The notes below the pieces were generated by a model. That model was given only the letters and a program-made list of their open reading frames with translations, did no database searches and had not been told where the DNA came from. Below, in pieces: positions 1 through 8,836 of a DNA stretch of 64,000 nucleotides. The DNA is from Sphingomonas ginsenosidimutans. Its GTDB lineage: Bacteria > Pseudomonadota > Alphaproteobacteria > Sphingomonadales > Sphingomonadaceae. The position numbers and the translations under genes are program-made. Numbering within the stretch: the stretch's first letter is position 1; every line of letters starts with the position of its first letter. Where the stretch lies: positions 248,001 to 312,000 of the forward strand of contig NZ_NWVD01000001.1 in assembly GCF_002374835.1 (NCBI RefSeq), in the 5' to 3' direction.

Positions 1-1
1 C

Positions 2-286
2 GTGGGCGGAACCAACCCGTCGCTGGTCGAGGCGCTGGGCGCGGGCAACCCGGTGATCGCGCACGACAATCGCTTCAACCGGTGGGTTGCGGGGGATGCG
101 GCGACCTATTTCGCGGACACAGCCGAATGTCGCCAGCGGATCGATGAGGTGCTGGCCGACGACGCGCGCCGCGCCGCGATGGCAGCGGCCGCGCGGCGGC
201 GGTGGGAGGAGGCGTTCACTTGGCCGATGGTCCTGTCGGACTATCAGGCGCTGCTGGAACGGGTCGCCGACGGGGAGCCGCGCTGA
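2..286 (+). CDS. Glycosyltransferase, GT4-like, C-terminal fragment (cut by window edge)
   Basis: Only the last 94 codons are present; the gene continues to the left of the window, so the GTG at base 2 is not its start. The fragment carries NPSLVEALGAGNPV, the glycine- and glutamate-containing loop that binds the nucleotide sugar in the C-terminal half of GT-B enzymes. It ends in a helical tail typical of GT4 proteins. Its stop overlaps the start of the polymerase gene by one base (TGATG), so the two are translationally coupled and this is an exopolysaccharide glycosyltransferase. The sugar it transfers cannot be told from this piece. Confidence 0.75.
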   Translation: MGGTNPSLVEALGAGNPVIAHDNRFNRWVAGDAATYFADTAECRQRIDEVLADDARRAAMAAAARRRWEEAFTWPMVLSDYQALLERVADGEPR

Positions 287-1611
287 TGGCGCGCGCCCCC
301 TTCCCGCCGCGCGCGGCACTGCCGCGCCGCCCGGTGGCGGCCGGTGGCGGCAACATCCTGTGGGACATCAGCGCCTTGTCGCTGGCGGGCAAGCTCGACC
401 TGCTGGCGGTGGCGGTGCTGGTCGCTGGCTATTGCCTGCACATGTCGCTGACGATGTCGATGTTCGTCCCCGCCGCGACGCAGATCGGGCTGGTCATCGA
501 ATATGCGGTGCTGATCCTTTACGTCGGGCTGGCGATGCTGCGTGGGCGCTGGCTGGGGGCGGGGATCATCGCGCTCTATTTCGCCTTCCTGCTGGCGCAG
601 GTGTATCATTTCCACCTGGTCGCCAGTGCGCAGTTCCGCCCGCTGGTGATGCTGTCGTTCTTCGGCCCGGTGGCGCTGGCGTTCGTGTTCCAGGTGGCGC
701 GCGTGCCGCTGCGGTTGCTGCTCGGCACGCTGTTGCTGGGATGCGTCCTATACACCCTCTATTACATCGTATCCGAGCCGATTGTGTCGTCCTATCGCGG
801 GTTCGAGGCGGCGGCGGGGGTGCTGGCATCGGATGGCGAGCGCGAGCAACGCGCCTATCTCGCCAGCCAGTTGACCGCGTTCGTCCTGTTCTTCGGGATC
901 GCCTCGATCCGGCGGCGGCCGCTGGTGGCGGTGCCGCTGATCGCGATCGCGATCTATGCGCTGTATCTGTCGCAGTCGCGGTTCGTGCAGGTGGTGATCG
1001 TCGTCGTGTCCGCGGTGGCGATCGCCAACATGCTGCTGCCGGTGACGCGTCGCTGGACGGGCTGGGCGCTGGTCGCGGTGCTGGCGACGCTGTCGCTGTG
1101 GTCGCTGTACGGCTATATCGACGTGACGACGAACCCCTATGAGGCATTCCTGGCCGACGCCTCGGGCCGCGCCCGCTACCTGCAATATATTGATGCGCAG
1201 CCGATCGCGGCGCGGCACCTGTGGACGGGCGTGGGGCTGCCGACGTCCACCGACGAACTGCAATATTTCGTGCGGCCGCGTCAGCCGTTCTTCTACACCG
1301 ACCTGGGGGTGGCGGGCATCGCGTTCGTGTTCGGCCTTCCGCTGACCATCCTGATCCTGACCGCGATGTGCGGGACGATGGTGGCCGTGCCGAACCGGCT
1401 GCTGACCGAGCAGCCGCTGGTGATGGCGCTGTTCTGGACCAACCAGAGCGGGGTGTTCGGCACGTTCTTCAACTTCACCGCGATCGGGTCCGGAGGCCTG
1501 TTTCTGGGGTTGATGCTGGTGTTGTGGATGAGGGGAGACGCGCTGAATCCGGTGTTCGGAAGCCGTCCGGAGCAGCTTCGACTGACGTCCAGGCGCGGTC
1601 TGGACGCCTGA
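286..1611 (+). CDS. Wzy-like exopolysaccharide polymerase (polytopic membrane protein)
   Basis: This 441-aa protein is almost entirely hydrophobic, with roughly ten or more membrane segments and one longer hydrophilic loop around residues 275-340, the usual layout of Wzy/O-antigen-ligase-like polymerases. Such proteins join lipid-linked repeat units in the periplasm and have little sequence conservation. The ATG at 286 was chosen because it overlaps the stop of the preceding glycosyltransferase; a longer frame opens at 202 but has no support. The neighbours (GT, Wzx, GT, acyltransferase) fit a Wzx/Wzy-dependent pathway. The call rests on topology and context, since no catalytic motif can be pointed to. 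Confidence 0.7.
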   Translation: MARAPFPPRAALPRRPVAAGGGNILWDISALSLAGKLDLLAVAVLVAGYCLHMSLTMSMFVPAATQIGLVIEYAVLILYVGLAMLRGRWLGAGIIALYFAFLLAQVYHFHLVASAQFRPLVMLSFFGPVALAFVFQVARVPLRLLLGTLLLGCVLYTLYYIVSEPIVSSYRGFEAAAGVLASDGEREQRAYLASQLTAFVLFFGIASIRRRPLVAVPLIAIAIYALYLSQSRFVQVVIVVVSAVAIANMLLPVTRRWTGWALVAVLATLSLWSLYGYIDVTTNPYEAFLADASGRARYLQYIDAQPIAARHLWTGVGLPTSTDELQYFVRPRQPFFYTDLGVAGIAFVFGLPLTILILTAMCGTMVAVPNRLLTEQPLVMALFWTNQSGVFGTFFNFTAIGSGGLFLGLMLVLWMRGDALNPVFGSRPEQLRLTSRRGLDA

Positions 1612-1615
1612 AAGG

Positions 1616-2554
1616 ATGCAAAAACGCATCGTCGCGGTGATCCCGCTGTACAACAAGGCCGCGACGATCAACCGTGCGCTCGCGTCGATCATGGCGCAGA
1701 CGCGGCGGCCGGATGCGGTCGTGGTGGTCGATGACGGCAGTACGGACGACAGCGTGGCGCGGATCGAACCGCAGTACCGCGCGCAGATCGAGCTGCTGTC
1801 GATCCCCAACGGCGGCCCCGGTGGCGCGCGCAACCGCGGCGCACGGCACGTCAAGGCGGACCTGATCGCGTTCCTGGACGCGGACGACGAATGGTATCCC
1901 GACCATCTGGACAGCGCGGCGCGCGCGCTGGCGGCGGAGCCGCAGTGCGGCGCCTATGTCGCGGCCTATGACGTGGGTGCGGACAAGGCGGCGAAGCGCG
2001 AGGAGGTGCGGGCGCTGTTCCCGCGCAGCGGGGTGTGGAACATCGCGGCGTTCCACGATCCGCGCGCGATCAAGGCCTACATCGATTCGATTCATTCCAG
2101 CTCCACGGTCGTGCGGCGCGACGTGTTCGAGCGGCTGGGCGGCTTCTTCGACCGCGAACGCTGCACCTATGGCGAGGATGCGTGGCTGTGGCTGCAGCTC
2201 GCCTTCACGATGCCGATCTTCGTCGACCGGGACTATCGCACGCGCTTCCATGTCGAGGATTCGGCGCTGGGCCATGCGCTGGCGGGTCGCCACCCGCGCC
2301 ACCCCGCGCTGCGCTTCGCCGAGGAACTGCGCACGCGCATCCCGGCGGAGCGGCGCGCGCTGCTCGATCGGCTGCTGGCCTATTACCGATTGATCGAGAC
2401 CGAGAAACTGGCCGCGCGCGGCGATTGCGCGGAGGTGCCGGCGCTGCGCCGCGCCTTCCGGTTCGGCGGGCGCATTCCGCTGCGGCTGATCGTCCGCGAC
2501 GCCAAGGTCCATGTCACCTGCCTGCGACGCCGTCGCGCCCCAACGAAAGCCTGA
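1616..2554 (+). CDS. GT2-family glycosyltransferase
   Basis: The 312-aa protein has a GT-A fold signature. The N-terminus VIPLYNKAATINRAL is the nucleotide-binding strand, VVDDGSTDDS (about residues 38-47) is the first acidic motif, and FLDADDEWYP (about residues 85-94) contains the DXD-type metal-binding site. A YGEDAWLWLQ segment near residue 184 supplies the ED pair often holding the catalytic base. It probably adds one sugar of the repeat unit to the lipid carrier on the cytoplasmic face. It starts 4 bp after the polymerase gene and ends 1 bp before the flippase gene, so it belongs to the same operon. Confidence 0.85.
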   Translation: MQKRIVAVIPLYNKAATINRALASIMAQTRRPDAVVVVDDGSTDDSVARIEPQYRAQIELLSIPNGGPGGARNRGARHVKADLIAFLDADDEWYPDHLDSAARALAAEPQCGAYVAAYDVGADKAAKREEVRALFPRSGVWNIAAFHDPRAIKAYIDSIHSSSTVVRRDVFERLGGFFDRERCTYGEDAWLWLQLAFTMPIFVDRDYRTRFHVEDSALGHALAGRHPRHPALRFAEELRTRIPAERRALLDRLLAYYRLIETEKLAARGDCAEVPALRRAFRFGGRIPLRLIVRDAKVHVTCLRRRRAPTKA

Positions 2555-2555
2555 C

Positions 2556-3824
2556 ATGAGCAACGGCAACATGCGCGCGAACATCGGCTGGATGTTCATG
2601 TGGCAGATCGCGACCTATCTGTTCCCGCTGCTGACCTTCCCGTACCTGACCCGCGTGCTGGGCGCGCGCTCGTACGGCGAATTCAGCCTGAGCTTCGCGG
2701 TGGCGACCTATCTGGTGCTGCTGACCGACTGGGGGTTCGCGGTGTCCGCGCCGGCCGAAATCTCGCGCGAGCGCGACGATCCGGCGGCGGTCAGCCGGAT
2801 TTTCTGGACGGTGCTGGCCAGCAAGGCCCTGCTGCTGGGGATCAGCCTGTCGCTGCTGACGACCGCGGCGCTGACGATCCCCGAGGTGCGGCAGCTGGCG
2901 CCGGTGATGTTCGCCGCCGCCGGGATGACGCTGGCCAATCTGTTCACCGTCCACTGGTGCCTGCAGGGGCTGGAGCGGATGGGCAAGTCGGCGATCGCGA
3001 TGACGTGCGGGCGCGGGCTGGTGGTGCCCGCCACGCTGCTGCTGGTCAAATCCCCCGACCAGGCGTGGCTGGCAGCGGCGATTCTGTCATGCGGGTCGAT
3101 GATCGGCGGGCTGTTTTCCGTCCTGATGCTGCGGAGCATGAACATCATCCGCTGGCACCGGCCAAGCTGGGCGGAGATGCGCGCGCAGATCGCGCACTCC
3201 ACCCCGCTGTTCGTGTCGGCGATCTCCGCCAACCTCTACACCGGCACCAACACGATCGTGCTGGGGATCACGCAGGGGCCGGTGGCGGTCGGCATCTTCG
3301 CGGCGGCCGACCGGCTGCGGATGGCGGCGCAGGCGCTGGTCAATCCGATCAACCAGGCGGTCTATCCGCGCACGTCGCGGCTGATGCACCAGTCGCGCGC
3401 CGAGGGGATGGCGTTCGCGCGCAAGCTGCTGCTGTTCCAGGGCGGGTTCACCCTGCTGATTTCGCTGACGATGTTCTTCGGCGCGGACCTCATCATCCGC
3501 ATCCTGGCGGGGCACCAGTATGACGGGTCGGGGACCGTGCTGCGCATCCTTTCGCCGATCCCGTTCATGGCCGGCGTCAGCAGCGTGTTCGGGATGCAGG
3601 TGATGCTGCCGCTGGGGTTGAAGGGCAAGTACAGCCGCGTGTTCGCGGTGACCGCGGTGGTCAATTTCCTGATGGTGGTACCGCTCAGCTGGTGGGCGGG
3701 GGCGACGGGCACCGCCTGTTCGGCGCTGGCGGCGGAGACGCTGTCGGTCGGCTACATGATCCTGACCGCGATGCGCCACACCGAATTCCTGGCGCGACCG
3801 GACCGTAGCGGAGCGATGGCATGA
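2556..3824 (+). CDS. wzx: Wzx-type polysaccharide flippase (MOP superfamily)
   Basis: This 422-aa protein has about twelve hydrophobic segments and the N-terminal NIGWMFMWQIATYLFPLLTF stretch typical of oligosaccharide flippases of the MOP exporter superfamily. It would translocate undecaprenyl-linked repeat units to the periplasm. The frame is open from 2511, but the ATG at 2556 lies directly after the stop of the GT2 gene and begins the family's N-terminus, so it was preferred. It overlaps the following GT4 gene by 4 bp (ATGA). Together with the Wzy-like gene two positions upstream it makes this a Wzx/Wzy-dependent locus. Confidence 0.85.
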   Translation: MSNGNMRANIGWMFMWQIATYLFPLLTFPYLTRVLGARSYGEFSLSFAVATYLVLLTDWGFAVSAPAEISRERDDPAAVSRIFWTVLASKALLLGISLSLLTTAALTIPEVRQLAPVMFAAAGMTLANLFTVHWCLQGLERMGKSAIAMTCGRGLVVPATLLLVKSPDQAWLAAAILSCGSMIGGLFSVLMLRSMNIIRWHRPSWAEMRAQIAHSTPLFVSAISANLYTGTNTIVLGITQGPVAVGIFAAADRLRMAAQALVNPINQAVYPRTSRLMHQSRAEGMAFARKLLLFQGGFTLLISLTMFFGADLIIRILAGHQYDGSGTVLRILSPIPFMAGVSSVFGMQVMLPLGLKGKYSRVFAVTAVVNFLMVVPLSWWAGATGTACSALAAETLSVGYMILTAMRHTEFLARPDRSGAMA

Positions 3825-5014
3825 GGATCGTCCACGTCCTCCACGAATTCCCCTATCCCGCCAACAGCGGCATCCGGTGCGACATGGGACGGCGGCTGGC
3901 CGCGTTCGCGCAGCTGGGCCATCCGGTGTTCGCGATCGGCTGGCTGGCGGCCGGCGAGGTGCCGGACGCGGCCGATGTCGCGGCGTTCGAGGCGCTGACC
4001 GACGAGCGCGAGCTGCTGCGCGTCGGGGCGGGCACGGCCGAGCGGCTGCGCCGCGTGTGGAACCTGCGCCGCCACCCGTCCTACATCGCCGCGCGCATCC
4101 CCGCGCAGGCGGAGCGCAAGGCGTTGATCGAGCGGGTGCGCGCGTGGCGGCCCGACCTGATCTGGCTGGAGGGCGCGCATCCGTCGTGGCTGGCGCTGGA
4201 GCTGTCGCGCCGGCTGGGCGTGCCGCTGGCCTACCGGTCGCACAATATCGAATTCCGCTACGTCGCCGAGCAGGCGCGGCTGGCGCCGACGCTGCGCCAG
4301 ACGCTGGCGCTGCGCGCGGGCACCTGGGGGCTGGAGGCGGCGGAGGCGCGGCTGCACCGCGAGGCGGCGCGCGTGTTCGATATCTCCGTCGACGACATGG
4401 CCTATTGGCGGTCGCGCGGGCTGGACAATGCCAGTTGGCTGGCACCCCAGCCGGACCCGGCGATCCTGGCGACCGCCGCCGCGCCGGAGGCGGCGCGCGA
4501 CATCGACCTGCTGTTCATGGGCAGCCTGTCCAGCCCGAACAACATCGCCGGGCTGGAATGGTATTTCGAGCGCGTCCATCCGCTGGTGGCCGAGCGGCTG
4601 GGCGCGCATCGCCTGACGATCGCCGGGCGCCGCCCGCCGGCTGCGCTGGCGCAGCGCGTCGCCGCGGCGGGGGCGGAGCTGGTCGCCGATCCGCGCGATG
4701 CCGCGCCGCTGTTCGCGCGCGCGCGGGTGATGATGAACCCGATCCTCCACGGCAGCGGGGTGAACATCAAGACGGTCGACATGCTCGCCACCGGGCGCAC
4801 CGTCGTCACCACGACCAAGGGCGCGCGCGGCCTGCCCGCCGAAGTGGTCGCCGAATTGCGCACTGACGACACGCCGGAGGGGTTCGCCGACCTGATCGTC
4901 GCGGCGGTACGCGATGCGCGCGCCGCGGCCGGCGGCATTGACCGCGCGGCGCTGGTCCAGCGTATCTTCGGCGCCCAGGCGGTGGCCGACGCGCTCGCTG
5001 AGGTGGCGGCATGA
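3821..5014 (+). CDS. GT4-family glycosyltransferase
   Basis: The 397-aa protein has the GT-B architecture: an N-terminal domain starting MRIVHVLHEFPYPANSG, a central SHNIEFRY segment near residue 142, and a C-terminal nucleotide-sugar domain beginning with LLFMGSLSSPNN (about residues 229-240). A later MNPILHGSGVNIKT stretch (about residues 305-318) forms the usual acceptor/donor loop. It should transfer a sugar to the lipid-linked intermediate in the cytoplasm. ATGA overlaps at both ends, with the flippase and with the acyltransferase, show tight operon coupling. Donor and linkage are unknown. Confidence 0.82.
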   Translation: MRIVHVLHEFPYPANSGIRCDMGRRLAAFAQLGHPVFAIGWLAAGEVPDAADVAAFEALTDERELLRVGAGTAERLRRVWNLRRHPSYIAARIPAQAERKALIERVRAWRPDLIWLEGAHPSWLALELSRRLGVPLAYRSHNIEFRYVAEQARLAPTLRQTLALRAGTWGLEAAEARLHREAARVFDISVDDMAYWRSRGLDNASWLAPQPDPAILATAAAPEAARDIDLLFMGSLSSPNNIAGLEWYFERVHPLVAERLGAHRLTIAGRRPPAALAQRVAAAGAELVADPRDAAPLFARARVMMNPILHGSGVNIKTVDMLATGRTVVTTTKGARGLPAEVVAELRTDDTPEGFADLIVAAVRDARAAAGGIDRAALVQRIFGAQAVADALAEVAA

Positions 5015-5775
5015 TCCGCGCGCTGGTGATCGCGCTGGGGCGCCGCGTGAAGGGCGACGTCTTCACCATCGACCCGGCGTTGCCGCTGACCGCGATCGTC
5101 GCGTTCAGCGCGGCGCGCGCCGCCGCCGCGCTGCGCGGGTTGCTGGTACGCCCGTTCCTGCGCGGCGGATCGGGCATCCCCGCCTTCGTCGGCCGGCACG
5201 TTCGGCTGAAGACGCGCGGCATGATCCGGCTGGGCAAGGGCGCGACGCTGGGCGACGGGGTACTGATCCAGGGGCTGTCGCGCGGCGGGGTGACGATCGG
5301 CGCGGGGACCAGCATCGGCGCGCATTCGATCATCATGCCGACCAGCGTGATGCGCAACCTGGGCGAGGGGTGCACGATCGGCCCGAACAGCGGGATCGGC
5401 CAATATTCGTTCATCGGCTGCGGCGGCGGGGTGACGATCGGCCGCGACGTCATCATGGGCCAGTATGTCAGCTTCCACACCGAAAACCACCTGCACGACG
5501 ATCTGGACCGCCCGATCATCGCGCAGGGCGTGCGCCGTGCGCCGGTGGTGGTGGAGGACGATTGCTGGGTCGGTGTGAAGGCGACGTTCCTGTCGGGCGC
5601 GCATGTCGGGCGCGGCTGTATCGTCGCGGCGGGCGCGGTGGTGCGCGGCACGATCCCGCCCTATTCGATCATCGGCGGCGTGCCCGCGCGGATCATCGGC
5701 ACGCGTGCGCCGGGCGATGCGGTGCCCGCCGACCTGCTGGCGGGCGGCGGGGACGGCGCGGTCAGCGCGGCGTGA
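5011..5775 (+). CDS. Left-handed beta-helix (hexapeptide-repeat) acyltransferase
   Basis: The 254-aa protein has a hydrophobic or amphipathic N-terminus (residues 18-50), then isoleucine-rich hexapeptide repeats from about residue 70 to 235 (for example TIGAGTSIGAHSII and VVEDDCWVGVKATFLSGAHV). The closing PYSIIGGVPARIIG segment is the hallmark of WbbJ/WcaF-type O-acetyltransferases. A conserved histidine in SFHTENHLHD could serve in catalysis. It most likely acetylates a sugar of the exopolysaccharide repeat unit using acetyl-CoA. It is the last gene of the plus-strand operon and its 3' end overlaps the convergent lyase gene by 14 bp. Confidence 0.85.
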   Translation: MIRALVIALGRRVKGDVFTIDPALPLTAIVAFSAARAAAALRGLLVRPFLRGGSGIPAFVGRHVRLKTRGMIRLGKGATLGDGVLIQGLSRGGVTIGAGTSIGAHSIIMPTSVMRNLGEGCTIGPNSGIGQYSFIGCGGGVTIGRDVIMGQYVSFHTENHLHDDLDRPIIAQGVRRAPVVVEDDCWVGVKATFLSGAHVGRGCIVAAGAVVRGTIPPYSIIGGVPARIIGTRAPGDAVPADLLAGGGDGAVSAA

Positions 5776-7657
5776 TCGTCGTGCGCAGCGTCAGTGCGCC
5801 GGTGTTCGCCGCCTCGAAATAGATGGCGGTGCGCTGGCCGTAGCGGCCGGCGCGGTCGGGTGCCTGCGACACGAACACGCGGCCGGGCCGGTCAGCGGCC
5901 AGCGCCAGCGTGAACGACGCCCCGCCGCCGCACGCCAGCGTTGCCGACCAGCGCGCGGTGGCGCCCGATACCTGCGTCTGCCGCCACCATCCGAACCCGT
6001 CGCCGGCGGGCGCCGCGCCGGGGGAGAGGGCGCCGCCGGGTGCCACCGGACAATCGGCGTTGAACACCGCGCCCAAGCGGTGCGACGTCCCCGTGGTCGC
6101 GGTGATCTTCGTCTCGTCGACCGCGCCATCGCCGCCGACCGACAGGCTGCGCGTCACCGAGGCGCCGGGATAGCCGTCATGCCGTGCGGCGATCCGTCCG
6201 TCGGCAAACGAGATCAGCTGCCCCGGCTTGAACGCCGCCTGTCCGTGGCCGTCGACGATCGGCGCATCGTGCGCGACCGAGCGGCGCAGGTAATTGAGGA
6301 ACAGCGCCGAGCCATAGGCCGCGCTGCCCTGGTCGCTGGTCACCGGCACGCCGCGATAGCGCAGTTCATAGGCGAGCGCGTCGCCCTGCGCATGGCTGGT
6401 GCTGCGCTGGCCGTAGAGGAAGAACGCCTCCCAATCGCCTTCGCGCAGCATCGCAGCCTGCGAATAGGGCCAATCGTGCGAGGCGGTCTGCGCCGGGGGC
6501 GGGGCCATCGGCATGTCGGGATCGAGCAGCGTCGCCCAGGACAGCGGCAGCGCCCCGGCGCGGATCGGCATGGTCCGCTGCGTCCTTTCGATCAGCGCTG
6601 GCGGGAACGCCTGCGTCCCGTAGGTCGTGTCGCCATAGGCGGGCAGCGTGCCGTCGCCGAAGCGCATCAGCGCGCGCGAGATCAGCATCCGCTGCGTCGT
6701 TTCCATCGCCGCGCGCAGCGGCGCGTCGCGGCCGTTGAGCGAGGCGAAGGTGAACAGGCTGGCCAGCGCCTGGATCGTATAGGCGGCATAGCCGGCGCTC
6801 GGTTCGAACCACAGCCCGTCGGGGGTCACGCCGCGCTCCAGCATCGCGCGGATGCCGTTGGGGCCGTCGATCGCGGCGGCATAATCGGCGTCGCGCCCCA
6901 GGTGCGCGGCCAGCACCGCCGACGCGCTCGCCTGCCACACCGCGATGTTGTTGCGGCCCTTGTTCGACTGGACGATATCGCCCAGCATCGGGGCGAACAG
7001 CCCCGTATTCCACTGCGCGACCCGTCCCGGATCGACCGTGGGGGCGATCAGCCGCGCGGCATCCGCAAGGCTGATGGAGGCGGTCGCCTCGTCCAGGCTC
7101 TGCCCCATCATCCGCGACTGGCCGGAAAAGGTCTGAAGCGGCCAGCGGGCATAACTGGCGGCATAGAAATCGAGCTGTTGTGCGGCCCAGTCGCGATAGC
7201 GCGCCTGCCCGGTCAGGCGGAACAGCCGCGCGGCATCCAGCACCGTCTGGATATTGGCGGTGCGGCGATAGAAGACCCAGGCGCCATGCGCCTTGCTGCC
7301 GGCCGGCGGCTCCGGGGTGGTCCATTGCCACGCCACCGGCAGCCCGCTGCGCGTGTCGACCATGTCGTGCGCCCAGCCCGCGACCCAGTCCGGGCGGTCG
7401 CCATAGCCCGCGATCCAGCTGTCGGTGCGTGCGCGCACGCCGCGCAGCCATTGCTGCGCGGCCGGATCGGTCGCGATGCGTTGGCGTGCGGCCGCCCAAT
7501 CCTCCACCGCGCGGCGTAGCGGCTGGCCGAACAGATAGGGCGCGGCATCCGCCGCCGCCCGCGCGGCCATGTCGGTCGCCTGCGCCTCCGCCTGTGCCGG
7601 TTCGTCCTCGACGCCCGTCACCAGGGCGATCGCGATCAGCAGCAGCGTCGGTTTCAT
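5762..7657 (-). CDS. Heparinase II/III-like polysaccharide lyase, secreted
   Basis: The 631-aa protein starts with a short hydrophobic signal-like segment (MKPTLLLIAIALVTGV). Next comes an alpha/alpha-toroid domain of the alginate-lyase type (about residues 30-370, with QSNKGRNNIAVWQASASA and GLWFEPSAGYAAYTIQAL). A C-terminal beta domain contains STSHAQGDALAYELRYRG, typical of the heparinase II/III family. Such enzymes cleave uronic-acid polymers by beta-elimination. The ATG at 7657 has a GAGAGG ribosome site 9 nt upstream; a longer frame begins only with TTG at 7666. It is the last gene of the rml operon and probably trims or releases the local polymer. Substrate and catalytic residues are not proven. 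Confidence 0.75.
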   Translation of the reverse strand: MKPTLLLIAIALVTGVEDEPAQAEAQATDMAARAAADAAPYLFGQPLRRAVEDWAAARQRIATDPAAQQWLRGVRARTDSWIAGYGDRPDWVAGWAHDMVDTRSGLPVAWQWTTPEPPAGSKAHGAWVFYRRTANIQTVLDAARLFRLTGQARYRDWAAQQLDFYAASYARWPLQTFSGQSRMMGQSLDEATASISLADAARLIAPTVDPGRVAQWNTGLFAPMLGDIVQSNKGRNNIAVWQASASAVLAAHLGRDADYAAAIDGPNGIRAMLERGVTPDGLWFEPSAGYAAYTIQALASLFTFASLNGRDAPLRAAMETTQRMLISRALMRFGDGTLPAYGDTTYGTQAFPPALIERTQRTMPIRAGALPLSWATLLDPDMPMAPPPAQTASHDWPYSQAAMLREGDWEAFFLYGQRSTSHAQGDALAYELRYRGVPVTSDQGSAAYGSALFLNYLRRSVAHDAPIVDGHGQAAFKPGQLISFADGRIAARHDGYPGASVTRSLSVGGDGAVDETKITATTGTSHRLGAVFNADCPVAPGGALSPGAAPAGDGFGWWRQTQVSGATARWSATLACGGGASFTLALAADRPGRVFVSQAPDRAGRYGQRTAIYFEAANTGALTLRTTITPR

Positions 7658-7662
7658 GGTGG

Positions 7663-8814
7663 TCAACCTCTCAGCGCGGGAATCCAGTCGCTCAACACCG
7701 CGCGCAGCCGTTCGCTCATCGTCTCGGACGAAAAATGGCCGGCAAACCGCTGTGCCGCGCCCGTCGCATGGGCGGACAGCGACGCCGGATCGGCGATCAC
7801 CCCGGCCAGGATCGCGGCCAGCGCGTCTGCATCGTTGGGCGGGAACAGCCAGCCGGAAGCATCATCGACGATCTCGACCAGCCCGCCGTGCGCCGCCGCG
7901 ATCACCGGGCGGCCGTGCGCCATCGCCTCGATCGCGACGCGCCCGAACGGTTCGGGCAGGCGCGAGGGGACGACGCACAGGTCGGCCCAGCGATACACTT
8001 CCTCCGGATCGTCGCGGAACGGCTCCAGCGAGACGACGTCGCCCAGCGTCCCGGCGGCGATCTGCGCCTCCAGCGCCTCGATCGGTTCGCGCACGTCGTT
8101 GAAGGTGCTGCCGACGATCCGCACGCGCAGCCGCGTGCGCGCCTGCGCGGGCAGCCGCGCCGCCGCGTCGATCAGCAGGTCCTGCCCCTTCCAGTCGTTG
8201 ATCCGCCCCAGCATCGCGATCCGCAGCGGGCGATCGGTGGTGAAGGCGTCGGGCACCGCAGGCGGGCCGGCATCGGGGACGCGGTCCACCCCGTTGTGGA
8301 TCACCGCCTGTCGCCGCCCCGCCGGCATCGCAAAGGCATCGCGCGTCGCCGCCGAATTGTAGATCAGCCCCGCGCCGGACGCCAGGCACAGCCCGCGGAT
8401 CACCGGCATCGCGCGCGGCTTGGGGATTTCGCGGACGTGGATGATCGACTTGGCCGGCGCCATCCGCGCGGCGATGATATGATCGGCGACGACGGTGGTG
8501 TTGATATACGCAAGGTCGGCCCGCGCGATGTCGCGCGCCGCCTGCGCCAGATACCAGGGCAGGGCGACCGTGCCCTTCAGCGCGGTCGATACCGGATTGG
8601 CGAGCCGCAGGATGCACAGATCGCGCGCGATCACCTCGTCCGCGACCTTCGCCAGCAGCGGGCGCAGCGGGCCGTCGACCGCCAGCACGACGCGCACCCA
8701 TGCATCGGGCCAGCCGCTGCGGATCGCCTGCACCGCCTGCAGGAAGCTGCGATCCGAACCGTAGAGTTCGCCGCCCTGGTGCACGCACAGGATGTGCGGC
8801 CGTGCGCGTGCCAT
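7663..8814 (-). CDS. GT4-family glycosyltransferase
   Basis: The 383-aa GT-B enzyme starts MARARPHILCVHQGGELYGS; its glycine-rich loop is the usual acceptor-side motif. The C-terminal half has LGRINDWKGQDLLIDAA and EPFGRVAIEAMAHGRPVIA, the latter being the EX7E donor-binding element of GT4. The start at 8814 was chosen over an upstream-open frame because homology to the family begins there. It lies 22 bp after rmlB and 5 bp before the lyase gene. Because it sits in the rhamnose operon, a rhamnosyltransferase role is attractive but is only inference from context. Confidence 0.83.
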   Translation of the reverse strand: MARARPHILCVHQGGELYGSDRSFLQAVQAIRSGWPDAWVRVVLAVDGPLRPLLAKVADEVIARDLCILRLANPVSTALKGTVALPWYLAQAARDIARADLAYINTTVVADHIIAARMAPAKSIIHVREIPKPRAMPVIRGLCLASGAGLIYNSAATRDAFAMPAGRRQAVIHNGVDRVPDAGPPAVPDAFTTDRPLRIAMLGRINDWKGQDLLIDAAARLPAQARTRLRVRIVGSTFNDVREPIEALEAQIAAGTLGDVVSLEPFRDDPEEVYRWADLCVVPSRLPEPFGRVAIEAMAHGRPVIAAAHGGLVEIVDDASGWLFPPNDADALAAILAGVIADPASLSAHATGAAQRFAGHFSSETMSERLRAVLSDWIPALRG

Positions 8815-8836
8815 TGGCCCGTCCTCTCGCTGTCGA

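Noticed and set aside
5603..7519. A 638-codon plus-strand frame opposite the lyase gene
   Set aside because: Low-complexity Arg/Ala/Gly translation without domains; the minus strand encodes a coherent secreted lyase.
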